From Acidimicrobiaceae bacterium (lineage in GTDB: Bacteria > Actinomycetota > Acidimicrobiia > Acidimicrobiales > RAAP-2), in NCBI GenBank assembly GCA_003160115.1, contig PLQL01000024.1, positions 103,872 to 148,550 of the forward strand: DNA of 44,679 nt, in the 5' to 3' direction. Each line of letters begins with the position of its first letter. Position 1 is the stretch's first letter. Shown one piece after another: positions 9,070 through 17,906 of this stretch. The position numbers were made by a program, and so were the translations under genes. The notes below the pieces were generated by a model, which worked only from the letters and a program-made list of their open reading frames with translations, was not told the origin of the DNA and made no database searches.

Positions 9070-9093
9070 GTCACCCCAGCGTACTTGGGTGAC
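9070..9093. repeat. inverted repeat GTCACCC...GGGTGAC
   Basis: Seven-base arms separated by ten bases, about 170 bases upstream of the secreted-protein start. It could be a regulator site or a hairpin in a long 5' leader. The sequence alone does not decide. Confidence 0.35.
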
Positions 9094-9144
9094 AATTGAC
9101 AGCGCAACGACCAATCGTGTCCTTACCCACGAGTAGGCGGCGCA

Positions 9145-9172
9145 GAAAACCACGGGGACTGAGGCATCCCCG
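9145..9172 (-). terminator. candidate terminator downstream of the doxX-like gene
   Basis: On the minus strand CGGGGA-8 bases-TCCCCG is followed within a few bases by GGTTTTC. The short U-run and position after the doxX-like gene fit an intrinsic terminator. Confidence 0.45.
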
Positions 9173-9187
9173 CGAGTTTCCCGATTT

Positions 9188-9216
9188 CTTGTCCACGCGT
9201 TCTTCGCGTTGACAAG
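9188..9216 (-). terminator. long hairpin just after the doxX-like gene
   Basis: CTTGTC-C-ACGCG-TTCTT-CGCGT-T-GACAAG is an eleven-pair stem with one mismatch and a five-base loop, starting 11 bases past the stop. There is no U-run. It is probably a first 3' hairpin ahead of the second candidate terminator. Confidence 0.45.
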
Positions 9217-9227
9217 GCGCCGAACGT

Positions 9228-9869
9228 TCAACGGCTCACGACCGGTACTTTCCCGTCCTCGGTTGCACCGAAGACTTCACCGGGAGCGCTCGTCTCCTCG
9301 CGAACCACGGTATTGGTCGTCACAACATTATTGCCGTTGCTGATGTCGCGACGCTGATGGCGACCGTAGAGAAGTCCGTCCACACCGATCCAACCTGAGG
9401 TCCGCCACATCGTGAGGATCACGATCGCGAACAGCGCGTAGAACGCACAGACGCTCGCCGTTCCCGACATCACGTAGGTGAAGAGCAGGGCCAAACTTCC
9501 CAGTGCCGCCAGCGGCGTCAAGAATCCAACGGCCAGGCAAGCCCCTATTGCGAGTTCGGCAAAGGCGATCAAAACGCCGATCCAGCCCGCGTTCGGGACG
9601 ACGAAACTATGTAGGAAACTCCCCCACCAGCTGTACGCGGCGACACCGTGCGAGGCGAACCCCGCGACGCCAGCGCCGTGATTATGGAGAAACGAAGGAT
9701 TCTCTGCTCCCCATACCTTCGCGATGCCCGCCTGGAGCCACATGACGCCGAGCCAGACACGCATAGCGGTCCATACGACCGCCGCGCTCTTGGAGCGTTT
9801 CAACCAGTGCCAGTAGCGCGGCGCGTGAATCTGGGATGGATTGCCTAACAGCAATTCAGTGGTTTGCAT
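9228..9869 (-). CDS. DoxX/DoxD-family membrane protein
   Basis: Integral membrane protein of 213 residues with about four hydrophobic helices, including segments around WTAMRVWLGVMWLQAGIAK, FAELAIGACLAVGFLTPLAA and FYALFAIVILTMW. The motif W-x-GVDGLLYGR after the last helix is typical of DoxD-like proteins. The family includes the small subunit of archaeal thiosulfate:quinone oxidoreductase and membrane partners of redox systems; no DoxA partner is visible here, so its reaction is unknown. The last 35 residues are polar and probably cytoplasmic. The ATG at 9869 lacks a good ribosome site nearby (AAGGAG is about 24 bases upstream). It lies downstream of the alcohol dehydrogenase, with a palindrome between them. 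Confidence 0.8.
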   Translation of the reverse strand: MQTTELLLGNPSQIHAPRYWHWLKRSKSAAVVWTAMRVWLGVMWLQAGIAKVWGAENPSFLHNHGAGVAGFASHGVAAYSWWGSFLHSFVVPNAGWIGVLIAFAELAIGACLAVGFLTPLAALGSLALLFTYVMSGTASVCAFYALFAIVILTMWRTSGWIGVDGLLYGRHQRRDISNGNNVVTTNTVVREETSAPGEVFGATEDGKVPVVSR

Positions 9870-9894
9870 GAGGCGACCAACTTTCTTTGCTCCT

Positions 9895-9911
9895 TGACGA
9901 ACGGTTCGTCA
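9895..9911. promoter_or_regulatory. 17-base perfect palindrome between adh and the doxX-like gene
   Basis: TGACGAAC-G-GTTCGTCA is perfectly symmetric and lies 26 bases upstream of the doxX-like start. It looks like a dimeric-repressor operator (TetR-like spacing), but could equally be the 3' hairpin of the alcohol dehydrogenase transcript. No candidate regulator is adjacent. Confidence 0.4.
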
Positions 9912-9980
9912 GGGATCTTTGAAAAGCACTTCAGTATTCGACACATCATGATGAGATAACTCGTCTGATTCGTTCGTGAC

Positions 9981-11078
9981 TTAGGGCGTCATGACGACTT
10001 TCAGGGCGCCGGTCTTAGAGGCGTTCGCGAAGGTGTCATATGCCTCGATGACCTGATCCATGCGAAAGTGATGGGTCACGAAGTCCGAGACGTCCAGCTT
10101 CTTGCTTTCGACGAGACCAAGCAGATTTGGAATGGTCCGAGTGTCGACGAGGCCCGCCGTGATGGTCACGTCCCTGCCCCAGAGCTTCTCAAGGTGCAAA
10201 GTGACGGGCGCGCCGTGCACGCCGATGTTGGCGATATGTCCACAGGGACGGATCAGCGTGGTGGCAAGTTCGAACGTGGTCTCGAGACCCACTGCCTCGA
10301 TGGCGACGTCCGCGCCAAGGCCGCCGGTCAGTTTCATGATCTGCTCGAGCGGGTCACTCGTGCCGTTGTTGACCGTGAAGTCAGCGCCAAATTTCTTCGC
10401 CTGATCGAGACGTTTGTTGTCCAGGTCAATCGCCACGATTGCCCGCGGATTGAACAAGCGGGCGGTCTTTATTGCGGACAAGCCCACGGGTCCCGCCCCG
10501 ACCACCGCGACGACGTCACCGGGCGCCACGCAACCGTTCAGGACGCCAATCTCGTAACCCGTGGGAACGATGTCGGTCAGCATCAGTAGTTCTTCGTCCG
10601 ACACGCCCTTAGGAACCGGGTAGGTCGAGGTGTCACAGAACGGCACGCGGACGAACTCGGCCTGGGTTCCGTTGATGAGGTGACCTAGAATCCAACCTCC
10701 GCCGTTAAGACACTGGCCGAAATGACCCTCGCGACAGTATCGGCAGATGCTGCACGACGTGATGCACGAGACCACCACGCGATCACCCACCTTCACCTGC
10801 TTGACCGCCGTACCCACGGACTCGACGGTACCGATGGCCTCGTGGCCCAAGATGAGCCCGACACTGACCTCGGGTACGTCGCCCTTCAAGATGTGCAGGT
10901 CCGAGCCGCAGATCGTCGTGACGTCCACTTTGACGATGGCGTCCGTATCGTGCAGTAACTGGGGTTTGGGAACTTCGGACCACTTCTTCTGGTCCGGGCC
11001 GCCGTAGACGAGCGCGTGCATTGTCGACTTGCCCGATTTAGCTTGTTGGCCGTCAAGGACCGCGGTGTTGTTCGACAT
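9981..11078 (-). CDS. zinc-dependent alcohol dehydrogenase (MDR family)
   Basis: NAD(P)-dependent alcohol dehydrogenase of 365 residues. Catalytic zinc ligands are in ICGSDLH and GHEAIGTVESVG. The structural zinc site is the four-Cys cluster C-x2-C-x2-C-x7-C (CSICRYCREGHFGQC). The Rossmann glycine motif is VVGAGPVGLSA, followed by AIDLDNKRL, whose acidic residue favours NAD. The overall pattern resembles the alcohol dehydrogenases that act on isopropanol or short-chain alcohols. I chose ATG 11078 because a strong AGGAGG lies just before it; the upstream extension of the frame is not coding-like. That AGGAGG is matched by a CCTCCT immediately upstream, so translation may be controlled by an RNA hairpin. 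Confidence 0.9.
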   Translation of the reverse strand: MSNNTAVLDGQQAKSGKSTMHALVYGGPDQKKWSEVPKPQLLHDTDAIVKVDVTTICGSDLHILKGDVPEVSVGLILGHEAIGTVESVGTAVKQVKVGDRVVVSCITSCSICRYCREGHFGQCLNGGGWILGHLINGTQAEFVRVPFCDTSTYPVPKGVSDEELLMLTDIVPTGYEIGVLNGCVAPGDVVAVVGAGPVGLSAIKTARLFNPRAIVAIDLDNKRLDQAKKFGADFTVNNGTSDPLEQIMKLTGGLGADVAIEAVGLETTFELATTLIRPCGHIANIGVHGAPVTLHLEKLWGRDVTITAGLVDTRTIPNLLGLVESKKLDVSDFVTHHFRMDQVIEAYDTFANASKTGALKVVMTP

Positions 11079-11083
11079 TGATT

Positions 11084-11100
11084 CCTCCTGGATAAGGAGG
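11084..11100 (-). promoter_or_regulatory. hairpin that can hide the adh ribosome-binding site
   Basis: On the minus strand CCTCCT-TATCC-AGGAGG forms a perfect six-pair stem with a five-base loop, and its 3' arm is exactly the adh Shine-Dalgarno sequence, five bases before the ATG. It could lower translation or act as a thermosensitive or protein-gated switch. Confidence 0.45.
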
Positions 11101-11190
11101 CGTCGAGCCCGACCGAGCGACAATCTTCTGGATCGTCCAACCCGAACTGGCGTCTCACGTACACCGTAATGGCGCACTTATGGCAACCCT

Positions 11191-11213
11191 ACACGCCCTA
11201 GAACCTGGCGTGT
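11191..11213. repeat. inverted repeat ACACGCC...GGCGTGT
   Basis: Perfect seven-base arms around a nine-base centre, in the divergent promoter region between adh and the PLP-lyase gene. It is a possible regulator site. Confidence 0.35.
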
Positions 11214-11240
11214 CCTTGAACACTCATTGTCGCTCGATCG

Positions 11241-11260
11241 GCGGACCATCCAGGGTCCGC
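11241..11260. repeat. inverted repeat GCGGACC...GGTCCGC
   Basis: Perfect seven-base arms around a six-base loop, 42 bases upstream of the PLP-lyase ATG. It could be an operator or a 5' leader hairpin. Confidence 0.35.
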
Positions 11261-11302
11261 AAGTATCGTTCTACTCTTAGTCAGTTATCGAACGGAGCAG
11301 CA

Positions 11303-12682
11303 ATGAGCGACTATCCCTACGCCGACACTTTCGAAGTCCGCCGGACGTTACCCGAAGAGGGCACCGCAAAGGAAACGATCCTGGCGGAGTTGGCGACCAT
11401 GTCAGAGTCAGAGAACAAGGTGTGGGAATCGGGTCAGTGCTCGGGCACGATGTACTGCGGTGACCACGACCATTACGACTTTTTGAACGAGGCGTTCGCT
11501 CACTTCTCCTACGTCAACTCGCTCCAGCGAGACATGTGCCCGAGCGCGACCAAGTTCGAGGCCGAGATCATTGCGATGACCCTCGACATGCTCCACGCCT
11601 CTGCTCGACAGGACTCGACGCCAGTGGGACTGGTCACGAGCGGTGGCAGTGGCTCGATCGCCCACGCCATGCTCGCCTATCGCGAGTTCAACGCCCGAAG
11701 AGTCGAGCGACCCAACGTGATCAAGCCCGAGACGGCCCACCCCGCCTTCGACAAGGCTTGTCACCTCTTCGGCATCGAACTTCGAATCGCCCCCGTCGAC
11801 CCCCTCACGACCCAAGTTGACCTGGACTGGGTGGCGACGCACGTCGACGCGAACACCGTCGCTCTCGTGGGTTCGGCGTGCAACTACGGCTACGGCACCA
11901 TCGATCCCATCACCGAACTGGGCCAGATCGCGCTGGAACGCGAGGTCGGGCTTCACGTGGACGGCTGCCTGGGTGGGTTCATCTTGCCCTTCGGCCGTGA
12001 ACTTGGTTACGACATCGAGCCCTTCGATTTCGAGGTCCCCGGCGTCACCAGCATCTCGGCGGACACTCATAAATACGGCTACGCGCTGAAGGGCACCAGC
12101 GTGCTCAGTTTCGCCGATCAGGCACTTCGCAACAGTCAGTATTTCTATCAGCCCGACTGGTCGGGCGGGAAGTACTGCTCGCCGGGCATGGACGGATCTC
12201 GCTCGGCGGGCCTGCTCGCCGCGACGTGGGCGGCGATGGTCCATCTCGGACGCAGCGGCTACCGGCGCTACGCGCAAGCGATCTTCTCGACCTCCGCCCA
12301 TATGCAAGAGGCCGTCACGAGCCACGACTCACTGCGACTGATGGGAAAGCCCAGTTTCCTCTTTTCTTTCACTTCGGACGTCTTTGACATCTATCACGTC
12401 AATGACTTTCTGCGGACCAAGGGCTGGCGCATGAATGGTCAGCAGTACCCCAACGCGATCCACATGGCCGTCACCCGGCCCCAGACCCAGCTGGGCACCG
12501 TCGAACGCTGGACAGCGGACCTCGCTGACGCCGTCGATTATGCGAAGGCGCACGCCGGCGAGAAGCCCAAGTCCGGAGCCATCTACGGGGGCGTCGAGGG
12601 GGGACCCAACGAAGAGGCCGACGAGTTCATCAAGATGTTCATGGCAATCATGATGGATCAGCAGTCCTCGATTCCGGCGTGA
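11303..12682 (+). CDS. sphingosine-1-phosphate-lyase-like PLP enzyme
   Basis: Fold-type I PLP enzyme of 459 residues in the group II decarboxylase superfamily. Motifs match S1P lyases better than glutamate decarboxylases: CSGTMYCGD early, LVTSGGSGSI, the cofactor-supporting LHVDGCLGGF, and VTSISADTHKYGYALKGTS with the Schiff-base Lys257. Characterised relatives cleave phosphorylated sphingoid bases to an aldehyde and phosphoethanolamine. Unlike eukaryotic lyases there is no N-terminal membrane helix, so it should be soluble. The ATG at 11303 follows GGAGCAG. The next gene, an FGGY kinase, overlaps its stop by four bases (GTGA), so the two probably act in one pathway. The true substrate is not known; a phosphorylated amino-alcohol would fit. 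Confidence 0.85.
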   Translation: MSDYPYADTFEVRRTLPEEGTAKETILAELATMSESENKVWESGQCSGTMYCGDHDHYDFLNEAFAHFSYVNSLQRDMCPSATKFEAEIIAMTLDMLHASARQDSTPVGLVTSGGSGSIAHAMLAYREFNARRVERPNVIKPETAHPAFDKACHLFGIELRIAPVDPLTTQVDLDWVATHVDANTVALVGSACNYGYGTIDPITELGQIALEREVGLHVDGCLGGFILPFGRELGYDIEPFDFEVPGVTSISADTHKYGYALKGTSVLSFADQALRNSQYFYQPDWSGGKYCSPGMDGSRSAGLLAATWAAMVHLGRSGYRRYAQAIFSTSAHMQEAVTSHDSLRLMGKPSFLFSFTSDVFDIYHVNDFLRTKGWRMNGQQYPNAIHMAVTRPQTQLGTVERWTADLADAVDYAKAHAGEKPKSGAIYGGVEGGPNEEADEFIKMFMAIMMDQQSSIPA

Positions 12683-14226
12683 CGACGAACGAGCTCTGTC
12701 TGAGTGTCGATCTCGGCACGGGCGGGCCCAAGGTGGGCGTGGTGACCCTGGACGGTGAAGTCATCGTCCACGAACTTCACCACGTACCCACGCACCACGA
12801 CGATCGAGGGGGCGCGACCCAGGACGCGTCACTGTGGTGGAGTCTGATCAAGGATTCCGCTACGAGACTCTTACAAGACCCCCGCGTCGATCCTTCGGCC
12901 CTGAAGGTCGTCGCGATCACTGGTCAGTACGCCTCGACCGTGCCCGTGGACGAGCGCGGCGAACCGGTTGGCGAGTGCGTCACCTGGCTCGACACGCGAG
13001 GCGGCGTCTACAGTCGCCGCGCCGTAGGCGGTTCCGTGCAGGGTTACAACGCGCGAAAGCTCCAACGATTCATCCGTCGAACCGGCGGTGCTCCTTCCAC
13101 CTCCGGAGCCGATCCGGTGGGCCAGATCCTGTTGCTCTTGAACGAGCGGCCCGACGTCTGTGCGGCCGCGCGCTGGTTCATGGAACCGATTGACTACCTC
13201 GCCATGCGATTTTGCGGGATCGCCTCGGCGACGCACGCGTCGCGCCTGGCCATGTGGATGACCGACAACCGCGACCTGCGCCGTCTCGCCTACGACCAGA
13301 AGTTGTTAGCGTCGGTGGGCCTCACGGGCGAGAAGTTGCCAGATCTCGTGGGCGCGCACAGTGTGCTCGGTCCCGTGCTCGCTGACGTGGCCCGCGAACT
13401 CGGTCTGTCCCTCGACACGGTCGTTGTCTCTTCGATACCCGACTTGCACGCTGCGGCCTACGGCTCAGGCGCGACGCGACCCTTCGCCACGCACCTGGCG
13501 CTGTCGACGACGTCGTGGATTAGTTGTCCAGTGCCGAGCAAGAAGACCGACGCGCTGCACTCCATCGCCGCGGTACCCGGGCTGACGAACGATTCCTACG
13601 TGGTGATCGACAATCAGGAGACCGGCGCGAAGTCCCTCGAGTGGTTTCAAGCCATACTGGCGAGCGGTGGCGAGAAGATGAGTTACGACGACATGACCGC
13701 CCTCGCCGCTACCTCACCGCCCGGCGCCCGGGGCGTCTTGTTCTCGCCCTGGCTCGCGGGCGAGCGTTCACCGGTCGACGACAAGCGATTGCGCGGTGGC
13801 TTCTCGAACCTCTCGATCACCACGACCAGCGCGGACATGATCCGCGCGGTCCTCGAGGGCGTCGCCGCCAACAGCGCCTGGCTATTCGGGTACGTGGAGA
13901 AGTTCGTGGGCCAATCGCTCTCACCGATTCGTCTGATTGGCGGCGGTGCCCAGAGCGAACTCTGGTGCCAGATCTTTGCCGACACCTTCGGTCGTGAGGT
14001 GCACCAGATCAAGAACCCGATGACCGCCCAACTTCGCGGCGCCGCACTCGCAGCCTCGGTCGCGCTCGGTCGTCGTTCACTCGACGAGCTGGACTCACTA
14101 CCCACACCGGTCACCGTTCTCACGCCCGACCCGGGCGCAGCTCGCACCTACCAGCACCGGGTGCGCGAACAAGTCGGACTCTACGAGCGCGAGAAAAAAC
14201 GGACCCGTTCGCGAGACAAGCGCTAG
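12679..14226 (+). CDS. FGGY-family carbohydrate kinase (xylulokinase-like)
   Basis: ATP-dependent kinase of 515 residues. The N-terminal phosphate loop is LSVDLGTGGPKVGVV, the substrate region ITGQYASTVPVDERG, and the C-terminal nucleotide site RLIGGGAQSELWCQIFAD, followed by an AALAASVALG helix; these match XylB-like members. The likely catalytic Asp is in SSIPDLHAAAYGSG. Family members phosphorylate sugars, polyols or related alcohols; this sequence does not identify which. The GTG start overlaps the PLP-lyase stop, implying coupled expression, so its product may feed the lyase. Its TAG stop overlaps the stop of the convergent PQ-loop gene (CTAG). Confidence 0.88.
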   Translation: MTTNELCLSVDLGTGGPKVGVVTLDGEVIVHELHHVPTHHDDRGGATQDASLWWSLIKDSATRLLQDPRVDPSALKVVAITGQYASTVPVDERGEPVGECVTWLDTRGGVYSRRAVGGSVQGYNARKLQRFIRRTGGAPSTSGADPVGQILLLLNERPDVCAAARWFMEPIDYLAMRFCGIASATHASRLAMWMTDNRDLRRLAYDQKLLASVGLTGEKLPDLVGAHSVLGPVLADVARELGLSLDTVVVSSIPDLHAAAYGSGATRPFATHLALSTTSWISCPVPSKKTDALHSIAAVPGLTNDSYVVIDNQETGAKSLEWFQAILASGGEKMSYDDMTALAATSPPGARGVLFSPWLAGERSPVDDKRLRGGFSNLSITTTSADMIRAVLEGVAANSAWLFGYVEKFVGQSLSPIRLIGGGAQSELWCQIFADTFGREVHQIKNPMTAQLRGAALAASVALGRRSLDELDSLPTPVTVLTPDPGAARTYQHRVREQVGLYEREKKRTRSRDKR

Positions 14227-14846
14227 TCGGCGAAGACCTCGGCGGCGATGAGACGATCTCGCGCCTGATTGTGGCGCCAGGACGCGAGCGAAGCGATGAT
14301 GAGACTCGCGGTCCCCGCACAGAAGGTCGAGATGAGCGGTGCCCACAGGCGTACGCCCGTGTAGTACGCGATCCACAGCCCGGTGCCGCACACGCCAAGC
14401 ACCCAGGAACTGACCGACACACCACTGGCGTCCTCGTGGCGGACTAGTTCGACGATCTGGGGAACGCGGTTGGCGACCATCGCGACACCCGTGCCGTACA
14501 CTCCTCCGGCCCAACCCCACACCAACGTGGGCAGCACGCACGAAGCGACGAAGAACGCAAACGATCGAACACTCACCGGCCAACGTCGCCAAGGTTTCAG
14601 TCGCACCACAATCGACGCCTGAAGGGGAAGCAGGAGAAGGCTTCCCAGTACGACCTGCCACGAATGGGCCGACACCGCGCCGTAGGTGATCCAAAAGGAT
14701 CCCATCAGTACGAAGAGCACCCACGTCGCGAGCGAAACGCCTTCGACGCCGAGACGATTGATTCGCACGTATTGTGCGACCGTGCCAACCAGACCCAGTG
14801 CGACCGCCAACCAGCCCGCCTCGAGCAGGATGGCGTGCGCGTTCAT
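14223..14846 (-). CDS. PQ-loop / tandem SemiSWEET-like membrane protein
   Basis: Membrane protein of 207 residues built from two similar halves of about three helices each. The first half holds GLVGTVAQYVRINRLGVEGV and the second VANRVPQIVELVRHEDASGV, each followed by a segment with W and a hydrophobic helix (VSLATWVLFVLMGSFWITYG; VSVSSWVLGVCGTGLWIAYY). This is the PQ-loop arrangement of SWEET/SemiSWEET sugar carriers and lysosomal-type transporters. A sugar or polyol carrier serving the adjacent kinase is possible but unproven. No ribosome site precedes the ATG at 14846; a TAAAAT lies exactly six bases upstream, so the message is probably leaderless. Confidence 0.75.
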   Translation of the reverse strand: MNAHAILLEAGWLAVALGLVGTVAQYVRINRLGVEGVSLATWVLFVLMGSFWITYGAVSAHSWQVVLGSLLLLPLQASIVVRLKPWRRWPVSVRSFAFFVASCVLPTLVWGWAGGVYGTGVAMVANRVPQIVELVRHEDASGVSVSSWVLGVCGTGLWIAYYTGVRLWAPLISTFCAGTASLIIASLASWRHNQARDRLIAAEVFAD

Positions 14847-14852
14847 GCAGCC

Positions 14853-14858
14853 ATTTTA
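14853..14858 (-). promoter_or_regulatory. -10 element of the PQ-loop gene (leaderless)
   Basis: TAAAAT on the minus strand, six bases before the ATG at 14846. No good -35 is visible 16-18 bases further upstream. Confidence 0.5.
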
Positions 14859-14870
14859 GTTGTCCGGACT

Positions 14871-16625
<1,755 letters not shown>

Positions 16626-16626
<1 letters not shown>

Positions 16627-16661
16627 TATCGAAGCAGTAGCTCGCTCTGACCAATTGACAT
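16626..16661 (-). CDS. leuA leader peptide, MSIGQSELLLR
   Basis: Eleven-codon ORF between the leuA promoter and the attenuator terminator. It ends with three consecutive Leu codons (CTA CTG CTT), one Arg codon and TAG. Slow translation at the Leu codons would report low charged tRNA-Leu to the folding leader RNA. There is no ribosome site; the ATG sits six bases after the -10 box TACAAT, so the message is predicted to begin at this ATG. The codon choice, position and hairpins together make chance unlikely. Confidence 0.8.
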
Positions 16662-16667
16662 AGCTGC

Positions 16668-16695
16668 ATTGTACCGCGGTTTTGGAAATTGTCCA
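16668..16695 (-). promoter_or_regulatory. leuA: leuA promoter
   Basis: On the minus strand TGGACA (five of six consensus bases), a 16-base spacer and TACAAT, then six bases to the leader-peptide ATG. The expected transcript start coincides with that ATG. Confidence 0.7.
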
Positions 16696-16720
16696 GACAC
16701 CGAGCAGTAGCCTGAGAGTC

Positions 16721-16873
16721 ATGGGATTCTTCAAGGCACTCGTCAAACTGACACTTTTGCTACTCGTCGCGGGAGCGGTCGCCGGCGTCGTGGTCTTGGT
16801 GAAGCGCCCCCAACTCTCGGGGCCAACGTCGTACGAGGAATGGCCCGACGTGCCCTCGAACCCCGGGTCCTAA
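16721..16873 (+). CDS. small single-pass membrane protein
   Basis: Fifty-residue protein, not recognised. Residues 1-9 are basic and amphipathic (MGFFKALVK), residues 10-27 form one hydrophobic helix rich in L, V, A and G, and a Pro-containing polar tail ([21 protein letters not shown]) follows. It is probably anchored in the membrane. The ATG at 16721 has a TAGCCT seven bases upstream and no ribosome site, so it may be leaderless. It lies 28 bases before an aldo/keto reductase gene and is divergent from leuA, so the two promoters are close together. Confidence 0.6.
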   Translation: MGFFKALVKLTLLLLVAGAVAGVVVLVKRPQLSGPTSYEEWPDVPSNPGS

Positions 16874-16901
16874 GACCCACTCAACTCTCGAAGGAGCGAT
16901 C

Positions 16902-17882
16902 ATGGCAGAAATGGAATACCGCCGACTAGGACGGTCGGGACTCAAAGTGAGCGTGCTCTCCTTTGGCAGCTGGGTGACCTTTGGCAACGCCAACCAACTC
17001 GAGACCGCCCAACAGGCCGCCGAATGCCTGAGTGCCGCCAAGGACGCCGGCGTCAATTTCTTTGACAACGCCGAGGCTTATTCCGCCGGTGAATCCGAGC
17101 GGGTCATGGGTGCCGCCATCCGTGAATTGGGCTGGAAGCGCTACGAGTACATTGTCTCGACCAAACTGTTCTGGGGCCTGCACGACGTGCCCAACATGCG
17201 CAACACGCTTAATCGCAAGTACCTTGGCCAAGCCATCGACGGATCGCTCGAGCGCTTCGGGCTCGACTTCGTGGACCTCGTCTTCTGTCACCGCGGGGAT
17301 CCCGCGACGCCGATCGAAGAGACCGTGTGGGCCATGAGCGACATGATCAGTCAGGGCAAGGCCCTCTACTGGGGAACGTCCGAGTGGACCGCCGACGAGA
17401 TTCGCGCTGCCTACGACATCGCCGATCGTCATAACTTGCACAAGCCCCTCATGGAGCAGCCGCAGTACAACATCCTCTGGCGTGACAAGGTCGACAATGA
17501 ATTCAAGCGCCTTTACGAGGACATCGGTCTAGGGACGACTATCTGGTCGCCCTTGGCGTCGGGTCTGCTGACCGGCAAGTACTTGCACGGTGTCCCTGAG
17601 GGCTCGCGCGCGACGCTACCGGGCTACGAATGGCTGAAAAATACGTTGACCGACGAGGGACGCAACAAGAAGGTGGCCGACCTGAAGGTCATCGCCGACG
17701 AACTCGACATCACCCTTACCCAACTCGCGCTCGCCTGGTGCGTGAAGAACCCCCACGTCTCGACTGTGATCACCGGTGCGTCTTCCGCCGCGCAGGTGCG
17801 CGAGAACATGACGGCCCTGGACGCGGTGCCCTTGCTCACCAAGGACGTCATGGACCGCATCGATCTCATCAGCCTCTTCTAG
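16902..17882 (+). CDS. aldo/keto reductase, Kv-beta-like (AKR6-like)
   Basis: NADPH-dependent reductase of 326 residues, distinct from the YghZ-type gene at 5783. The tetrad is Asp and Tyr in [11 protein letters not shown], Lys in IVSTKLFWG and His in [21 protein letters not shown] and [16 protein letters not shown] form the cofactor-binding end. Conserved parts resemble potassium-channel beta subunits and bacterial relatives acting on aldehydes. GAAGGAGCGATC precedes the ATG. It converges with the quinone-oxidoreductase gene. Its physiological substrate is not evident. Confidence 0.9.
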   Translation: MAEMEYRRLGRSGLKVSVLSFGSWVTFGNANQLETAQQAAECLSAAKDAGVNFFDNAEAYSAGESERVMGAAIRELGWKRYEYIVSTKLFWGLHDVPNMRNTLNRKYLGQAIDGSLERFGLDFVDLVFCHRGDPATPIEETVWAMSDMISQGKALYWGTSEWTADEIRAAYDIADRHNLHKPLMEQPQYNILWRDKVDNEFKRLYEDIGLGTTIWSPLASGLLTGKYLHGVPEGSRATLPGYEWLKNTLTDEGRNKKVADLKVIADELDITLTQLALAWCVKNPHVSTVITGASSAAQVRENMTALDAVPLLTKDVMDRIDLISLF

Positions 17883-17886
17883 TCCC

Positions 17887-17906
17887 GCTCGCACTACGGA
17901 GCGAGC
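17887..17906. terminator. hairpin between convergent genes
   Basis: GCTCGC and GCGAGC flank eight bases across the stop codon of the minus-strand oxidoreductase and just after the plus-strand reductase. A two-way terminator is plausible but the stem is short. Confidence 0.3.

Larger units (their letters stand above)
8904..9227. other. gene-free stretch of 324 bases
   Basis: Upstream region of the secreted-protein gene and downstream region of the doxX-like gene, both on the minus strand. It holds the three inverted repeats listed separately. I see no convincing ORF on either strand. The part nearest the secreted-protein gene is less GC-rich, as expected for a promoter, but I cannot fix its -35 and -10. 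Confidence 0.5.

Noticed and set aside
8904-9107. 68-codon upstream extension of the secreted protein
   Set aside because: It would place the signal peptide internally, and the ATG at 8903 with AAGGG gives a proper Sec signal.
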